Assembly: GCF_027451485.1 (NCBI RefSeq) | Contig: NZ_DAIDJE010000041.1 | Location: 1 to 38,518 of the forward strand | DNA length: 38,518 nucleotides | DNA from: Bradyrhizobium sp. | GTDB taxonomy: Bacteria; Pseudomonadota; Alphaproteobacteria; Rhizobiales; Xanthobacteraceae | Direction: 5' to 3' | Shown: positions 23,568-32,604 of the stretch, one piece after another | How the letters are laid out: each line of letters opens with the position of its first letter | Numbering within the stretch: the stretch's first letter is position 1 | Notes under the pieces: model-generated | Database searches by the model: none | What the model was told of the DNA's origin: nothing | What the model saw: the letters and a program-made list of their open reading frames with translations, nothing else | Translations under genes and position numbers: made by a program

Positions 23568-25037
23568 ATGATTGCTGCAAGCCAGGATTTGAAGACATTG
23601 CGTGAAACGACCAGTCGGGCCCTGCTCGGCCTGCTCTGGCTGCATGTTCCAATTTGCCTGAGCATCAGCCTGATACTCGGCAAGGAATGGTTTCTGCCCG
23701 TCAGCCTGACCATCACAATGGCGGCAGCAGCAACGCTGTCCTGGCGCACGGCAGGCAACGAACTTTCGACGCGCCTTGTCATCGCGGTGGCGCTGATGGC
23801 CGATGTCTCGGTCTTCGCCTACCAGTTTGCCAGTCACGCCTGGCAGATCGACGTGCACATGTATTTCTTCGCGGCGCTGGCCTGTCTCGTCGCCTATTGC
23901 GACTATCGTCCAGTCTTGGCCGGGACCGTGGCGGTCGCGTTGCACCACTTGACCCTCAACTTCCTGCTGCCCGCGGCGATCTTTCCTGGCGGTGCAAATC
24001 TGGGGCGGGTGGTGTTTCACGCCGCCATTCTCCTCATTGAAACTGCTGTTCTCGCCGGGCTGGCCCACAAGCTCGCGAACCTTTTCGAGACGGCAGAACA
24101 GAAGACGTCGGAAGCTGAAGCTGCCAGCGCCGCTGAGGCGCGGGCCAATGCCGAACGGCGCGAGGCTGAACAACATGCCAAGCGGGAGCGCGAAGGCGCC
24201 ATGCGCGAACTCGCTTCGAACTTCGAGCGCACAATCGGACATATCGTCGAGTCCGTTGCGGTAGCCGCCAGGGAAGTCCAGGAACTGTCGACCGCGATTA
24301 CCGGCAACAGCCGCGCCATGACGGAGCAAGCGGCCACAGTGGCCGGCGCATCGACCCGCGCCTCGACGAACGTCGCCACCGTCGCCTCCGCAACCGAGGA
24401 ACTGACAGCCTCGATCGGCGAGATCGCCGAGCAGGTCGCCCGCTCAGCCGGGATCGCCGGCAAAGCCGCCGAAGAAGCAAAGCGCACCAACTCCGTGGTC
24501 GAAGGATTGGCGAGCGGGACGCAGAAGATTGGCGAAGTCGTAACGCTGATCCAGAACATCGCAAGCCAGACCAACCTTCTCGCCCTGAACGCCACTATCG
24601 AGGCCGCCCGGGCCGGCGAGCACGGCCGGGGATTTGCCGTCGTCGCAAGCGAGGTCAAAGCGCTGGCCAATCAGACTGCCAAGGCAACGGAAGAGATTTC
24701 CGCCCAGGTGCTGAGCATTCAGAATGCCACCGGCGACGCCGTCAAAGCGATAGAGGCCATTGTCGGCACGATCGCGGAGATCGACGAGATATCCAGCCAG
24801 ATTGCCGGAGCCGTCGATCAGCAGGGTTCGGCAACCCGCGAGATCGCGGGCAACGTGCAGCAGGCCGCCGACGGCACGCGGGAAGTCAGCGACAATATCC
24901 ACAGCGTCACCAATGCCTCCAACGAAGCCAGCACGGCCACGGGCCGCCTTCTCGACGCCGCAAACAGCCTCTCGTCGCAGTCCGGCCGGCTCAAAACCGA
25001 GGTCGATCGTTTCATAGGATCGATGAAGGCCGCCTAG
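23568..25037 (+). CDS. Methyl-accepting chemotaxis protein with polytopic membrane sensor
   Basis: A 489-residue chemoreceptor. In place of a periplasmic ligand domain, residues about 15-170 form some six hydrophobic helices. These contain several His (H90, H97, H126, H127, H151) near [14 protein letters not shown] and [13 protein letters not shown] charged Ala/Glu coiled region (about 172-220) leads to the cytoplasmic signalling domain, whose hairpin tip [20 protein letters not shown] (followed by [19 protein letters not shown]) contacts CheA/CheW. No HAMP domain or CheR tail pentapeptide is evident. No che genes are in the window. Confidence 0.92.
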   Translation: MIAASQDLKTLRETTSRALLGLLWLHVPICLSISLILGKEWFLPVSLTITMAAAATLSWRTAGNELSTRLVIAVALMADVSVFAYQFASHAWQIDVHMYFFAALACLVAYCDYRPVLAGTVAVALHHLTLNFLLPAAIFPGGANLGRVVFHAAILLIETAVLAGLAHKLANLFETAEQKTSEAEAASAAEARANAERREAEQHAKREREGAMRELASNFERTIGHIVESVAVAAREVQELSTAITGNSRAMTEQAATVAGASTRASTNVATVASATEELTASIGEIAEQVARSAGIAGKAAEEAKRTNSVVEGLASGTQKIGEVVTLIQNIASQTNLLALNATIEAARAGEHGRGFAVVASEVKALANQTAKATEEISAQVLSIQNATGDAVKAIEAIVGTIAEIDEISSQIAGAVDQQGSATREIAGNVQQAADGTREVSDNIHSVTNASNEASTATGRLLDAANSLSSQSGRLKTEVDRFIGSMKAA

Positions 25038-25080
25038 TCGGGCGCGAGGCTTCACTGACGCGCGCACCGGCGCACGCGAC

Positions 25081-26580
25081 TTATATCTTCTGATTGTATT
25101 CGCCGACTTCGCCGTGGGTGCGCAGGACCGAATCCATCGCCTCGAACATGTCGCGCATGCGCCGTTCCGAAACCGGGCTTTCAACCACCACCACCAGCTC
25201 CGGCTTGTTGGAGGAAGCGCGCACGAGGCCCCAGCTGCCGTCCTCGACGGTGACGCGCACGCCGTTGACGGTAACGAGGTCGCGAATCCGTTGTCCGGCG
25301 ACTTTCTCTCCTCGCTGTTTCAGCCCGTCGAAATGCTTCACCACCTGGTCGACGACCCCATACTTGGCTTCGTCGGCACAGTGCGGCGACATGGTCGGCG
25401 ATGACCAGGTCTTCGGCAGGTCGTTTTTCAGATCCGCCATCGACTTGCCAGGGGCACGATCGAGCATCTCACACACCGCGATCGCGGAAACCAGCCCGTC
25501 GTCATAGCCGCGCCCGAACGGCTTGTTGAAGAAGAAATGGCCGGATTTCTCAAAGCCCGCGAGCGCGCCCAATTCATGGGTGCGGCGTTTCATGTAGGAA
25601 TGACCGGTTTTCCAATAGACGGTTTTCGCGCCCTGCTTTTGCAGCACCGGATCGGTGACAAAAAGCCCGGTTGATTTCACGTCGACGACAAATTGCGCGT
25701 CCTTGTGAATCGCCGACATGTCGCGCGCCAGCATGACGCCGACCTTGTCGGCAAAGATCTCTTCGCCCGTATTGTCGACGACGCCGCAGCGATCGCCGTC
25801 GCCATCGAAGCCGAGACCGACATCGGCCTTGTGCTGGAGCACCGCATCGCGGATCGCGTGCAGCATCTCCATGTCTTCCGGATTCGGATTGTATTTCGGA
25901 AAAGTATGGTCGAGTTCGGTGTCGAGCGGAATCACCTCGCAACCGATCGCTTCCATTACCTGAGGCGCAAAGGCGCCTGCTGTACCGTTGCCGCAGGCGA
26001 CGACCACCTTCAGCCTACGCTTGAGCTTGGCGCGCTTGGTCAGATCGGCGATATAACGGGCCGGAAAATTCTGATGGAATTGATAGGAACCGCCGACCTT
26101 GTTTTCGAACTCGGCGTTGAGCACGATCTCTTTCAGGCGGCTCATCTCGCCAGGGCCGAAGGTGAGCGGCCGGTTGGCACCCATCTTCACGCCGGTCCAG
26201 CCGTTGTCGTTATGCGAAGCCGTCACCATGGCGACGCAGGGCACGTCGAGCTCGAATTGCGCAAAATACGCCATCGGCGTCATCGCAAGCCCGATGTCAT
26301 GGACCCGGCATCCAGCGGCCTGCAGACCCGAGATCAACGCGTATTTGATCGAGGCCGAATAACCGCGAAAATCGTGACCGGTCACGACTTCCTGCTTGAC
26401 GCCGAGTTCGGCAATCAGCGCACCCAGCCCCATGCCGAGCGCCTGCACGCCCATCAAATTGATTTCCTTACCGAACAGCCAGCGCGCATCATATTCGCGA
26501 AAGCCGGTGGCCTTCACCATCGGTTCCGACTCATAGGCGTAGGTATTGGGAACCAGAGCGGGCTTTGGTCTTGGAAACAT
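25081..26580 (-). CDS. Phosphomannomutase/phosphoglucomutase
   Basis: A 499-residue alpha-D-phosphohexomutase that moves phosphate between C1 and C6 of mannose or glucose, feeding GDP-mannose and UDP-glucose. The phosphoserine is in VTASHNDNG (S122), the Mg loop is DGDGDR (259-264), the sugar-binding loop is EKSGHFFF and the phosphate-binding C-terminal domain has RASSNKPELVV. Start chosen at 26580 (MFPRPKP), which has AAAGG at good spacing; a frame start at 26622 adds 14 residues without a ribosome site. With ugd and an acyltransferase a few kb away, a role in exopolysaccharide or LPS sugar supply is likely. Confidence 0.9.
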   Translation of the reverse strand: MFPRPKPALVPNTYAYESEPMVKATGFREYDARWLFGKEINLMGVQALGMGLGALIAELGVKQEVVTGHDFRGYSASIKYALISGLQAAGCRVHDIGLAMTPMAYFAQFELDVPCVAMVTASHNDNGWTGVKMGANRPLTFGPGEMSRLKEIVLNAEFENKVGGSYQFHQNFPARYIADLTKRAKLKRRLKVVVACGNGTAGAFAPQVMEAIGCEVIPLDTELDHTFPKYNPNPEDMEMLHAIRDAVLQHKADVGLGFDGDGDRCGVVDNTGEEIFADKVGVMLARDMSAIHKDAQFVVDVKSTGLFVTDPVLQKQGAKTVYWKTGHSYMKRRTHELGALAGFEKSGHFFFNKPFGRGYDDGLVSAIAVCEMLDRAPGKSMADLKNDLPKTWSSPTMSPHCADEAKYGVVDQVVKHFDGLKQRGEKVAGQRIRDLVTVNGVRVTVEDGSWGLVRASSNKPELVVVVESPVSERRMRDMFEAMDSVLRTHGEVGEYNQKI

Positions 26581-26710
26581 TCGGCGGCCTTTGTCGAGAT
26601 CCAGCGATATGGCCGAAGTCATAGCGAAAGCGGACGGTCGGCGAAAGGCCGCCCCGCGAGGTTAATTTCTGCGAATTCGAGGAACGCTTAAGCCGCGCGC
26701 GACATGATGG

Positions 26711-27229
26711 TTACTGCTCCAGCACCATCTTGCCATTGGCATATTCAAAGCGCCTGAGCCTCGACAGGAAAGACAAGCCGAGCAGATTCTCCGACAGCGC
26801 TTCATCCGGCAATACCATCGCATCGACATCGCGCACGATCAGTCCGCCGACGTCAATCATGGCCAGCCGCGTCGGCGCAGCCTTGACGGTGCCATTGGCG
26901 GTCGAGACCGTCGCCCGATAATCGTTGCGCGACGGACGCAGCCCGAATCGCGCCGCCGAGCTTTCGTTCAGCGCGACAACGGAAGCGCCGGTGTCGACCA
27001 TGAAGGCGATCCGTTGGCCATCGATCCGCCCTTCGGTCGCGAAATGACCGCGCGCATCGTGGGGAATGCTAAGCGTGCGGAGGCCGGCATCGGACGGGGC
27101 GTCCGCCACGGCGGCCAGCCTGGCCGTCGGCGTTGCAGATGCCGGAGCGGGCACCATCTTGTCGGCCAGCTGCGCCATGAAGGTGCCGAGACCGATCATG
27201 ATCGCAGCAAAGATCGTAATGTTACGCAT
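26711..27229 (-). CDS. Membrane-anchored retropepsin-like aspartic protease (TIGR02281 type)
   Basis: A 172-residue protein with an N-terminal helix (about 3-22, ITIFAAIMIGLGTFMAQLA) anchoring a clan AA protease domain in the periplasm. The active-site loop is MVDTGASVVAL (Asp about residue 79) and the later IVRDVDAMVLPD and NLLGLSFLSRL fit bacterial single-domain retropepsins that act as dimers. Start ATG 27229 gives MRNITIF; a longer frame to 27316 lacks support. Natural substrates of this family are poorly known. Confidence 0.85.
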   Translation of the reverse strand: MRNITIFAAIMIGLGTFMAQLADKMVPAPASATPTARLAAVADAPSDAGLRTLSIPHDARGHFATEGRIDGQRIAFMVDTGASVVALNESSAARFGLRPSRNDYRATVSTANGTVKAAPTRLAMIDVGGLIVRDVDAMVLPDEALSENLLGLSFLSRLRRFEYANGKMVLEQ

Positions 27230-27385
27230 AACGCCACTCTTGCATGCGCGTGCTGGAGCTCCGGTCCGAAGTTCGCCAACTATTGCGGCCACTTCGACCG
27301 GCGGCCAGTCACGCAAGCTGCAATTTTTGCGAAAAGGATGAGCGAAGGGTTAACGGCCGCTACAGGTGGGCGACAGCGCACTGCA

Positions 27386-29890
27386 TCACGTCCCCTTCGG
27401 CTTGACCCTGCGGGTTGGCATCGCGTTCGCCGGATCCTCCGGCCAGGGGTGACGGGGATAGCGCCCGCGCAAATCGGAGCGAACTGCCGCATAGCTGCCG
27501 CGCCAAAAGCCGGGCAGATCGCGGGTCACCTGCACCGGACGATGCGCCGGCGACAACAGCTCCAGCACCAGCGGGATAGCGCCTCGCGCAATCGCGGGAT
27601 GACTGGTCAGCCCGAACAATTCCTGCAGGCGCACCGCAATAGTCGGCCCCTGTTCGGCCTCGTAGTCGATCGCCAGCAACGTCCCTGTCGGAGCCTCGAA
27701 ATGCGTCGGCGCTTCCTTGTCCAACCGCGCGCGCAGCGACCAGGTTAAGAGCGACTGCAGCGCGTCGAACAAATCGCTTGCCGAGAACGCTTTCAATGAC
27801 GTCTTGTCAAGCAGAGCCGGTACCAGCCAGGTCTCTCGTTGCGCCTTGAGCGCATCGTCCGACAAATCCGGCCACGGGTTTTCACCAGACGATTTTTCCG
27901 CGGTCCGCAGGTACATCACGCGATCGCGCCATTGCTTGACCTGTTTCGTCCACGGCAGCTGATCGAGGCCGGCGGCGATCAAGCCATCGGCGAAGGTTCG
28001 CGCGGTTTCAGCTGAGGGCTGGATCGCCAATGGCGTTTCCGACAGAGTGATCGCGTGCAGCGTCGTTCGGCGCCGCGCCCGCAACGCCATCGCACCGCGG
28101 TCGAAGAAGACCTCATCCGCGGTATCGATCTGATCGGCAAAATGCGCCTCGATCTCTGCTTGCGTTATCGGCGCGGCGAGCAGAATGCGTCCCTGCATGG
28201 CCGTACCGGTGAGCTCGGCGACTGCAATATAGGGCGTGCGCGACAGCGCCGCCGTCTGCTCGATGGCCGCACCGCGTCCATTGGCCAGAACGAAGCTACC
28301 ATTGCCGCGATTCCTGGCGACGCGGTCGGGAAACGCGAGCGCCAGCATCACGCCGGTCGATGGGGGCTCGTTGCCGGCAGCCACTCCCGCGCTGTCATTG
28401 GCAGCTACCTGAGAAGCCCAGCGCTGCGCCTGCTGGCGTGCCGCTTCGGCCCGCTGCGAACGATCGCGGCGAAAAGCATCGAGCCGAACATCAAGATCGA
28501 CGTGATCGCCGCCGAGACCACGCTCCGTGAGTACGGCTGCAATTGCGGCCGCGGCGCGGCCCGCGCCCAATCGATGGGAATCGACGATCATCCGCGCCAG
28601 CCGCGGCTGCAACGCCAGAGCCCGTAACTTTCGGCCTTCGTCGGTGATCCGCCCGTCCGGATCCAGCGCGCCGAGTTCGCGCAACAATTCGCGCCCTTCC
28701 TTCAGCGCAGCCGCGGGAGGAGGGTCGAGAAAGGCCAGTGTAGACGGATCACTGACGCCCCATTGCGCGAGGTCCAGCACCAGCGACGACAAATCGGCGC
28801 TGAGGATTTCCGGCTGAGTGTAGGTGGCAAGCGAGGCTGTCTGCGGTTCGTCCCACAGCCGGTAGCAGACGCCGGGTTCGGTACGCCCGGCACGGCCGCG
28901 GCGTTGATCGACCGCCGCGCGCGAGGCACGTACGGTCTCCAGCCGAGTCAAAGCGATGTCCGGCTCGTAGCGCGGCACTCGCGCGAGACCGGAATCGACC
29001 ACGATCCGAATCCCCTCGATGGTGAGCGATGTTTCGGCAATGGAAGTGGCCAGCACGACCTTGCGATGGCCTTTAGGGGCGGGCGCAATGGCGCGGTCCT
29101 GCACCGAGGCATCGAGCGCGCCAAACAGCGGGACGATTTCGATCGAACCGTCGTGGATGCGCTCGCTGAGCAAATTCTGGGTGCGGCGGATTTCCGCCGC
29201 GCCAGGCAGAAAGGCGAGCACCGAGCCAGGATCGGCGCGCAGCGCGGTCGCGATCGCATCTGCCATCTGCCGTTCGACCGGTCCATCGGCTTTGCGGCCG
29301 AGATAGCGCGTTTCGACCGGAAAGGCGCGGCCTTCGCTGGCCACAACCGGCGCTCCGCCAAGCAATTTGGCGACCCGCGCACCGTCGAGCGTGGCCGACA
29401 TCACGAGGATGCGCAGGTCTTCGCGCAACCCGGTTTGCGCATCGCGCGCCAGCGCAAGCCCGAGATCGGCGTCGAGCGAGCGTTCGTGAAATTCATCGAA
29501 CAGCACGGCGGCAACGCCATTCAGTTCCGGATCGTCGAGGATCTGTCGGGCAAAAATTCCTTCGGTGACGACTTCGATCCGCGTGGCGCGGGAAATCTTC
29601 GAGCCGAAGCGGACCCGGTAACCGACGGTTTCGCCGACCTTCTCGCCCAGCGTGCGGGCCATGCGCTCGGCGCTGGCTCGCGCCGCGATCCGCCGCGGCT
29701 CCAGAACGACGATCTTCTTGTCCTTGGCCCAAGGCGCATCGAGTAACGCCAGCGGCACGCGCGTGGTCTTGCCGGCGCCGGGCGGGGCGACCAGCACGGC
29801 AACGCTATGGCCATCCAGCGTGCGTGCCAGATCGTCCAGCACGGCATCGATGGGAAGCGGCGTGTCGAAGCTAACGGACAAAATTCTCAC
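27386..29890 (-). CDS. hrpB: ATP-dependent helicase HrpB
   Basis: An 834-residue DEAH/RHA superfamily 2 helicase. The P-loop is APPGAGKTTRVPLALLD (about residues 28-44), the DExH box is LFDEFHERSLDADLGL, motif III is VMSATLDG and motif VI is QRRGRAGRTEPG. The HrpB-specific C-terminal domain ends in PGFWRGSYAAVRSDLRGRYPRHPWPEDP. I chose the GTG at 29890 (MRILSVSFDTPLP), because the frame upstream to 29971 is repeat sequence. The start codon lies 7 bases from that repeat's edge, so ribosome-site choice is uncertain. HrpB is widespread but its RNA substrate is not firmly known. Confidence 0.93.
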   Translation of the reverse strand: MRILSVSFDTPLPIDAVLDDLARTLDGHSVAVLVAPPGAGKTTRVPLALLDAPWAKDKKIVVLEPRRIAARASAERMARTLGEKVGETVGYRVRFGSKISRATRIEVVTEGIFARQILDDPELNGVAAVLFDEFHERSLDADLGLALARDAQTGLREDLRILVMSATLDGARVAKLLGGAPVVASEGRAFPVETRYLGRKADGPVERQMADAIATALRADPGSVLAFLPGAAEIRRTQNLLSERIHDGSIEIVPLFGALDASVQDRAIAPAPKGHRKVVLATSIAETSLTIEGIRIVVDSGLARVPRYEPDIALTRLETVRASRAAVDQRRGRAGRTEPGVCYRLWDEPQTASLATYTQPEILSADLSSLVLDLAQWGVSDPSTLAFLDPPPAAALKEGRELLRELGALDPDGRITDEGRKLRALALQPRLARMIVDSHRLGAGRAAAAIAAVLTERGLGGDHVDLDVRLDAFRRDRSQRAEAARQQAQRWASQVAANDSAGVAAGNEPPSTGVMLALAFPDRVARNRGNGSFVLANGRGAAIEQTAALSRTPYIAVAELTGTAMQGRILLAAPITQAEIEAHFADQIDTADEVFFDRGAMALRARRRTTLHAITLSETPLAIQPSAETARTFADGLIAAGLDQLPWTKQVKQWRDRVMYLRTAEKSSGENPWPDLSDDALKAQRETWLVPALLDKTSLKAFSASDLFDALQSLLTWSLRARLDKEAPTHFEAPTGTLLAIDYEAEQGPTIAVRLQELFGLTSHPAIARGAIPLVLELLSPAHRPVQVTRDLPGFWRGSYAAVRSDLRGRYPRHPWPEDPANAMPTRRVKPKGT

Positions 29891-29896
29891 CAATTC

Positions 29897-29986
29897 GTCA
29901 TGTCCGGCTTTATGCCAGGCACCCACGTCTTTCTTTGCCGTGAGAAAACAAGACGTGGATGGCCGGGACAAGCCCGGTCAAGACGA
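29897..29986. repeat. Palindromic intergenic repeat, family A, copy 4
   Basis: CGTCATGTCCGGCTTTATGCC followed by ACCCACGTCTTTCTTTGCCG on the left is mirrored by AAGACGTGGATGGCCGGGAC and AAGCCCGGTCAAGACG on the right. This is the clearest copy of family A. It fills the gap between ugd and hrpB (both leftward) and covers the region just before the hrpB start. Confidence 0.7.
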
Positions 29987-29998
29987 AATTACCAGCGA

Positions 29999-31318
29999 TC
30001 AAACCTGCGCTTCGGCCGGCCGACCGACGCTTTCATAGACAAAGCCGTGCGCCGCCATGTCTTCTGGACGGTAGACGTTGCGCAGATCGACCACGACGGG
30101 ATGGGCCAGTTCGCTCTTGAGGCGATCCAGATCGATCGCACGGTATTGCGCCCATTCGGTCACCACCACCAACGCATCGGCGCCGCGCGCACACAGATAA
30201 GGATCGTCGCAATATTCGATGTCCGGCAGTTCGCGCCGCGCCATCTCTATGCCGACCGGGTCGTGGGCGCGCACCTTGGCGCCCATGTCCAGCAGCCCGG
30301 TGACCAGCGGAATCGACGGCGCCTCGCGCATGTCGTCGGTGTCGGGCTTGAAAGTGAGGCCAAGCACGGCCACCGTCTTGCCGCGCAGATTACCGCCGAC
30401 CGCTCCCGACACTTTCCGCGCCATCGCGCGCTTGCGGTTGTCATTGACGGCGAGCACCGCTTCGATGATTCGCAGATGAACATCATGATCGAGCGCGATC
30501 TTCACCAGCGCGCGCGTGTCCTTGGGAAAGCACGAACCGCCGAAGCCCGGACCGGCATGCAGGAACTTGGTGCCGATGCGGTTGTCGAGCCCTATGCCGC
30601 GCGCCACTTCCTGCACGTTGGCGCCGACCTTTTCCGAAAGATCCGCCATCTCGTTGATGAAGGTGATCTTGGTGGCGAGAAAGGCGTTGGCGGCGTATTT
30701 GATCATCTCCGCCGTGCGGCGGCCGGTGAACATCAAAGGGCCTTGGTTGAGCGACAGCGGCCGATAGATGTCGCCGAGCACCTTGCGCGCGCGCTCGTCC
30801 GAAGTGCCGATGACAATGCGGTCCGGAAACTTGAAGTCGCGGATGGCGGCCCCCTCGCGCAGGAATTCGGGGTTGGAGGCGACCGCGACGTCGGCTGCGG
30901 GATTGGCTTCACGGATCAGGCGCTCGACCTCGTCGCCTGTGCCGACCGGCACGGTCGACTTGGTGACCACCACGGTGAACCCCTGGAGGACTGCGGCGAT
31001 CTCGCGCGCCGCCGCATAGACATAGCTGAGATCGGCGTGGCCGTCGCCGCGTCGGGATGGCGTGCCGACCGCTATGAACACCGCATCCGCTTCGGCCACC
31101 GGCCCGGTCAAATCGGTGGTGAAATTCAGCCGACCGGCCTTCGCATTGGTTGCGACCAGCACGTCCAGGCCCGGCTCGAAGATCGGAATTTCGCCGCGGC
31201 GAAGCGCAGCGATCTTGCCTGCGTCCTTGTCCACGCAGGTGACCGTATGTCCGAAGTCCGCAAAACAGGCCCCTGACACCAGCCCCACGTAACCCGTGCC
31301 GATCATGGCGATGTGCAT
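29999..31318 (-). CDS. ugd: UDP-glucose 6-dehydrogenase
   Basis: A 439-residue NAD-dependent enzyme oxidising UDP-glucose to UDP-glucuronate, a precursor of acidic exopolysaccharide and LPS sugars. The Rossmann start IAMIGTGYVGLVSGACFA, the STVPVGT loop, K207 in IKYAANAF and catalytic C263 in GPGFGGSCFPKD are all present, with the C-terminal UDP-binding domain (about 310-430, VLGLTFKPDTDDMREAPS). The ATG is conventional. The divergent acyltransferase begins 177 bases away. Confidence 0.96.
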   Translation of the reverse strand: MHIAMIGTGYVGLVSGACFADFGHTVTCVDKDAGKIAALRRGEIPIFEPGLDVLVATNAKAGRLNFTTDLTGPVAEADAVFIAVGTPSRRGDGHADLSYVYAAAREIAAVLQGFTVVVTKSTVPVGTGDEVERLIREANPAADVAVASNPEFLREGAAIRDFKFPDRIVIGTSDERARKVLGDIYRPLSLNQGPLMFTGRRTAEMIKYAANAFLATKITFINEMADLSEKVGANVQEVARGIGLDNRIGTKFLHAGPGFGGSCFPKDTRALVKIALDHDVHLRIIEAVLAVNDNRKRAMARKVSGAVGGNLRGKTVAVLGLTFKPDTDDMREAPSIPLVTGLLDMGAKVRAHDPVGIEMARRELPDIEYCDDPYLCARGADALVVVTEWAQYRAIDLDRLKSELAHPVVVDLRNVYRPEDMAAHGFVYESVGRPAEAQV

Positions 31319-31398
31319 TTGGCAACCTGTCGAAATTGGTTAACGGGACGATTCGCGAAAAGCGTCTTAAAGCATTTCACGACAAAGAAAAAACAGAA

Positions 31399-31428
31399 CG
31401 CAATCATGACAATGGCATGTCATTTGCG
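31399..31428. promoter_or_regulatory. Inverted repeat upstream of the acyltransferase gene
   Basis: ATGACA (31406-31411) and TGTCAT (31418-31423) form a perfect palindrome around ATGGCA. It extends by CGCAA (31399-31403) with TTGCG (31424-31428) across a 2-base bulge. It overlaps the sigma-54-like element, so it could be an operator or just reflect that element. It lies in the ugd/acyltransferase divergent gap. Confidence 0.4.
31413..31427 (+). promoter_or_regulatory. Candidate sigma-54 promoter for the acyltransferase gene
   Basis: TGGCATG-N4-TTGC matches the -24/-12 consensus TGGCACG-N4-TTGC with one change, and GG and GC are exactly 10 bases apart. Transcription would start near 31439, leaving a 55-base leader. 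If real, the gene would need an enhancer-binding activator; none is encoded nearby. Confidence 0.45.
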
Positions 31429-31494
31429 TGAGTAAAGGAGAAAGAAACCGATCCGCCCGAGGATGCGCCAAAGCCGCTCCGGAAAGGGACAGCC

Positions 31495-32562
31495 ATGACA
31501 CCAGACGGCACATCTGCCGCTCTAAGGCCCTCTGCCCTGCCCCATTCCGGCCGGGTCGACTGGGTCGACTATGCCAAAGGCATCTGCATCGTCATGGTGG
31601 TGATGATGCATTCGGTCCTGGGTGTGGAACTGGCTGCCGGCAAGACCGGCTTCATGCATGCCGTGGTCGCATTTGCCAAACCGTTCCGGATGCCGGATTT
31701 CTTCATGATCTCCGGCCTCTTTCTGCCGCTCGTCATCGATCGCGACTGGCGCACCTATCTCGACCGCAAGGTGGTGCACTTCGCGTACTTCTACGTGCTC
31801 TGGGTCACCATCCAGTTTGGCTTCAAGGCACCCGCCTTTGCTGCTGAATCGAGTTGGACGCACGCCGGATATCTCTATCTCGAATCTTTCATCGAACCGT
31901 TCGGCACACTCTGGTTCATCTACGAACTACCGATCTTCTTCGTCGTGGCGAAGGCGACGCGCCGCTGGCCGCCGCTGCTGATCTGGAGCGTCGCCGCGCT
32001 GCTCGAAATGGCCCACTACTCGACCGGCTGGACTGCGATCGATGAATTCGGCGCGCGGTTTGTCTATTTCTATACCGGCTATTGGTTCGCCGGCCAGGTA
32101 TTCGCCTTGTCGAATCGGGCGCGGCAAGAACCGCTCCTTGGGCTCGCGGCACTGGCGCTCTGGGCTTTGCTCAATGAGAGCCTGGTGCAGTTCGGCCTGA
32201 GCGAATTGCCGCTCATCTCGTTGTTCCTTGGTATTTCCGGCGCTTGCGCCATCGTCACCATCGGCACGCTGCTCGCGCACATGAGCTGGCTCAAATCCTT
32301 GCGCTTCTGCGGCGAGCACTCGATCGTGATCTATCTGGCCTTCTTCCTGCCGATGGCGGCGACGCGAACGCTGCTGCTGCATACCGGCCTTGTCCAGGAT
32401 ATCGGCGTGATGTCGCTGATGGTTACAGCCGCAGGCCTGTTCGGCGCACTTGCCATCTGGCAGATCGCTCTCAAGTCCGGGGCGAACTTCCTGTTCGAAC
32501 GCCCCGACGCATTTTGGATCGCGCCAAGGAAGCCGGGCCCCGCGCTACAGGCCGCGGAATGA
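31495..32562 (+). CDS. Acyltransferase family 3 membrane protein
   Basis: A 355-residue protein with about ten membrane helices. The catalytic-type His is H39 in VVMMHSVLG, and the conserved FRMPDFFMISGLFLPL follows; this is the acyltransferase 3 (OafA/WecH-like) pattern. Such enzymes put acetyl or other acyl groups on sugars of LPS, exopolysaccharide or Nod factor. AAAGGGA lies 5-11 bases before the ATG. It is divergent from ugd, which supplies UDP-glucuronate, so an exopolysaccharide role is likely but unproven. Confidence 0.85.
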   Translation: MTPDGTSAALRPSALPHSGRVDWVDYAKGICIVMVVMMHSVLGVELAAGKTGFMHAVVAFAKPFRMPDFFMISGLFLPLVIDRDWRTYLDRKVVHFAYFYVLWVTIQFGFKAPAFAAESSWTHAGYLYLESFIEPFGTLWFIYELPIFFVVAKATRRWPPLLIWSVAALLEMAHYSTGWTAIDEFGARFVYFYTGYWFAGQVFALSNRARQEPLLGLAALALWALLNESLVQFGLSELPLISLFLGISGACAIVTIGTLLAHMSWLKSLRFCGEHSIVIYLAFFLPMAATRTLLLHTGLVQDIGVMSLMVTAAGLFGALAIWQIALKSGANFLFERPDAFWIAPRKPGPALQAAE

Positions 32563-32604
32563 TTACCCGATGCTCGTGCGGCGAATTTGAAATTCGCATC
32601 GGAA

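Noticed and set aside
29807..31276. 489-codon plus frame opposite ugd
   Set aside because: It runs through the palindromic repeat and is antisense to an unmistakable UDP-glucose dehydrogenase; no domain recognised.
31428..31847. 139-codon plus frame overlapping the acyltransferase start
   Set aside because: Different frame from the acyltransferase and made of Arg/Cys/His-rich sequence with no membrane helices or motif.
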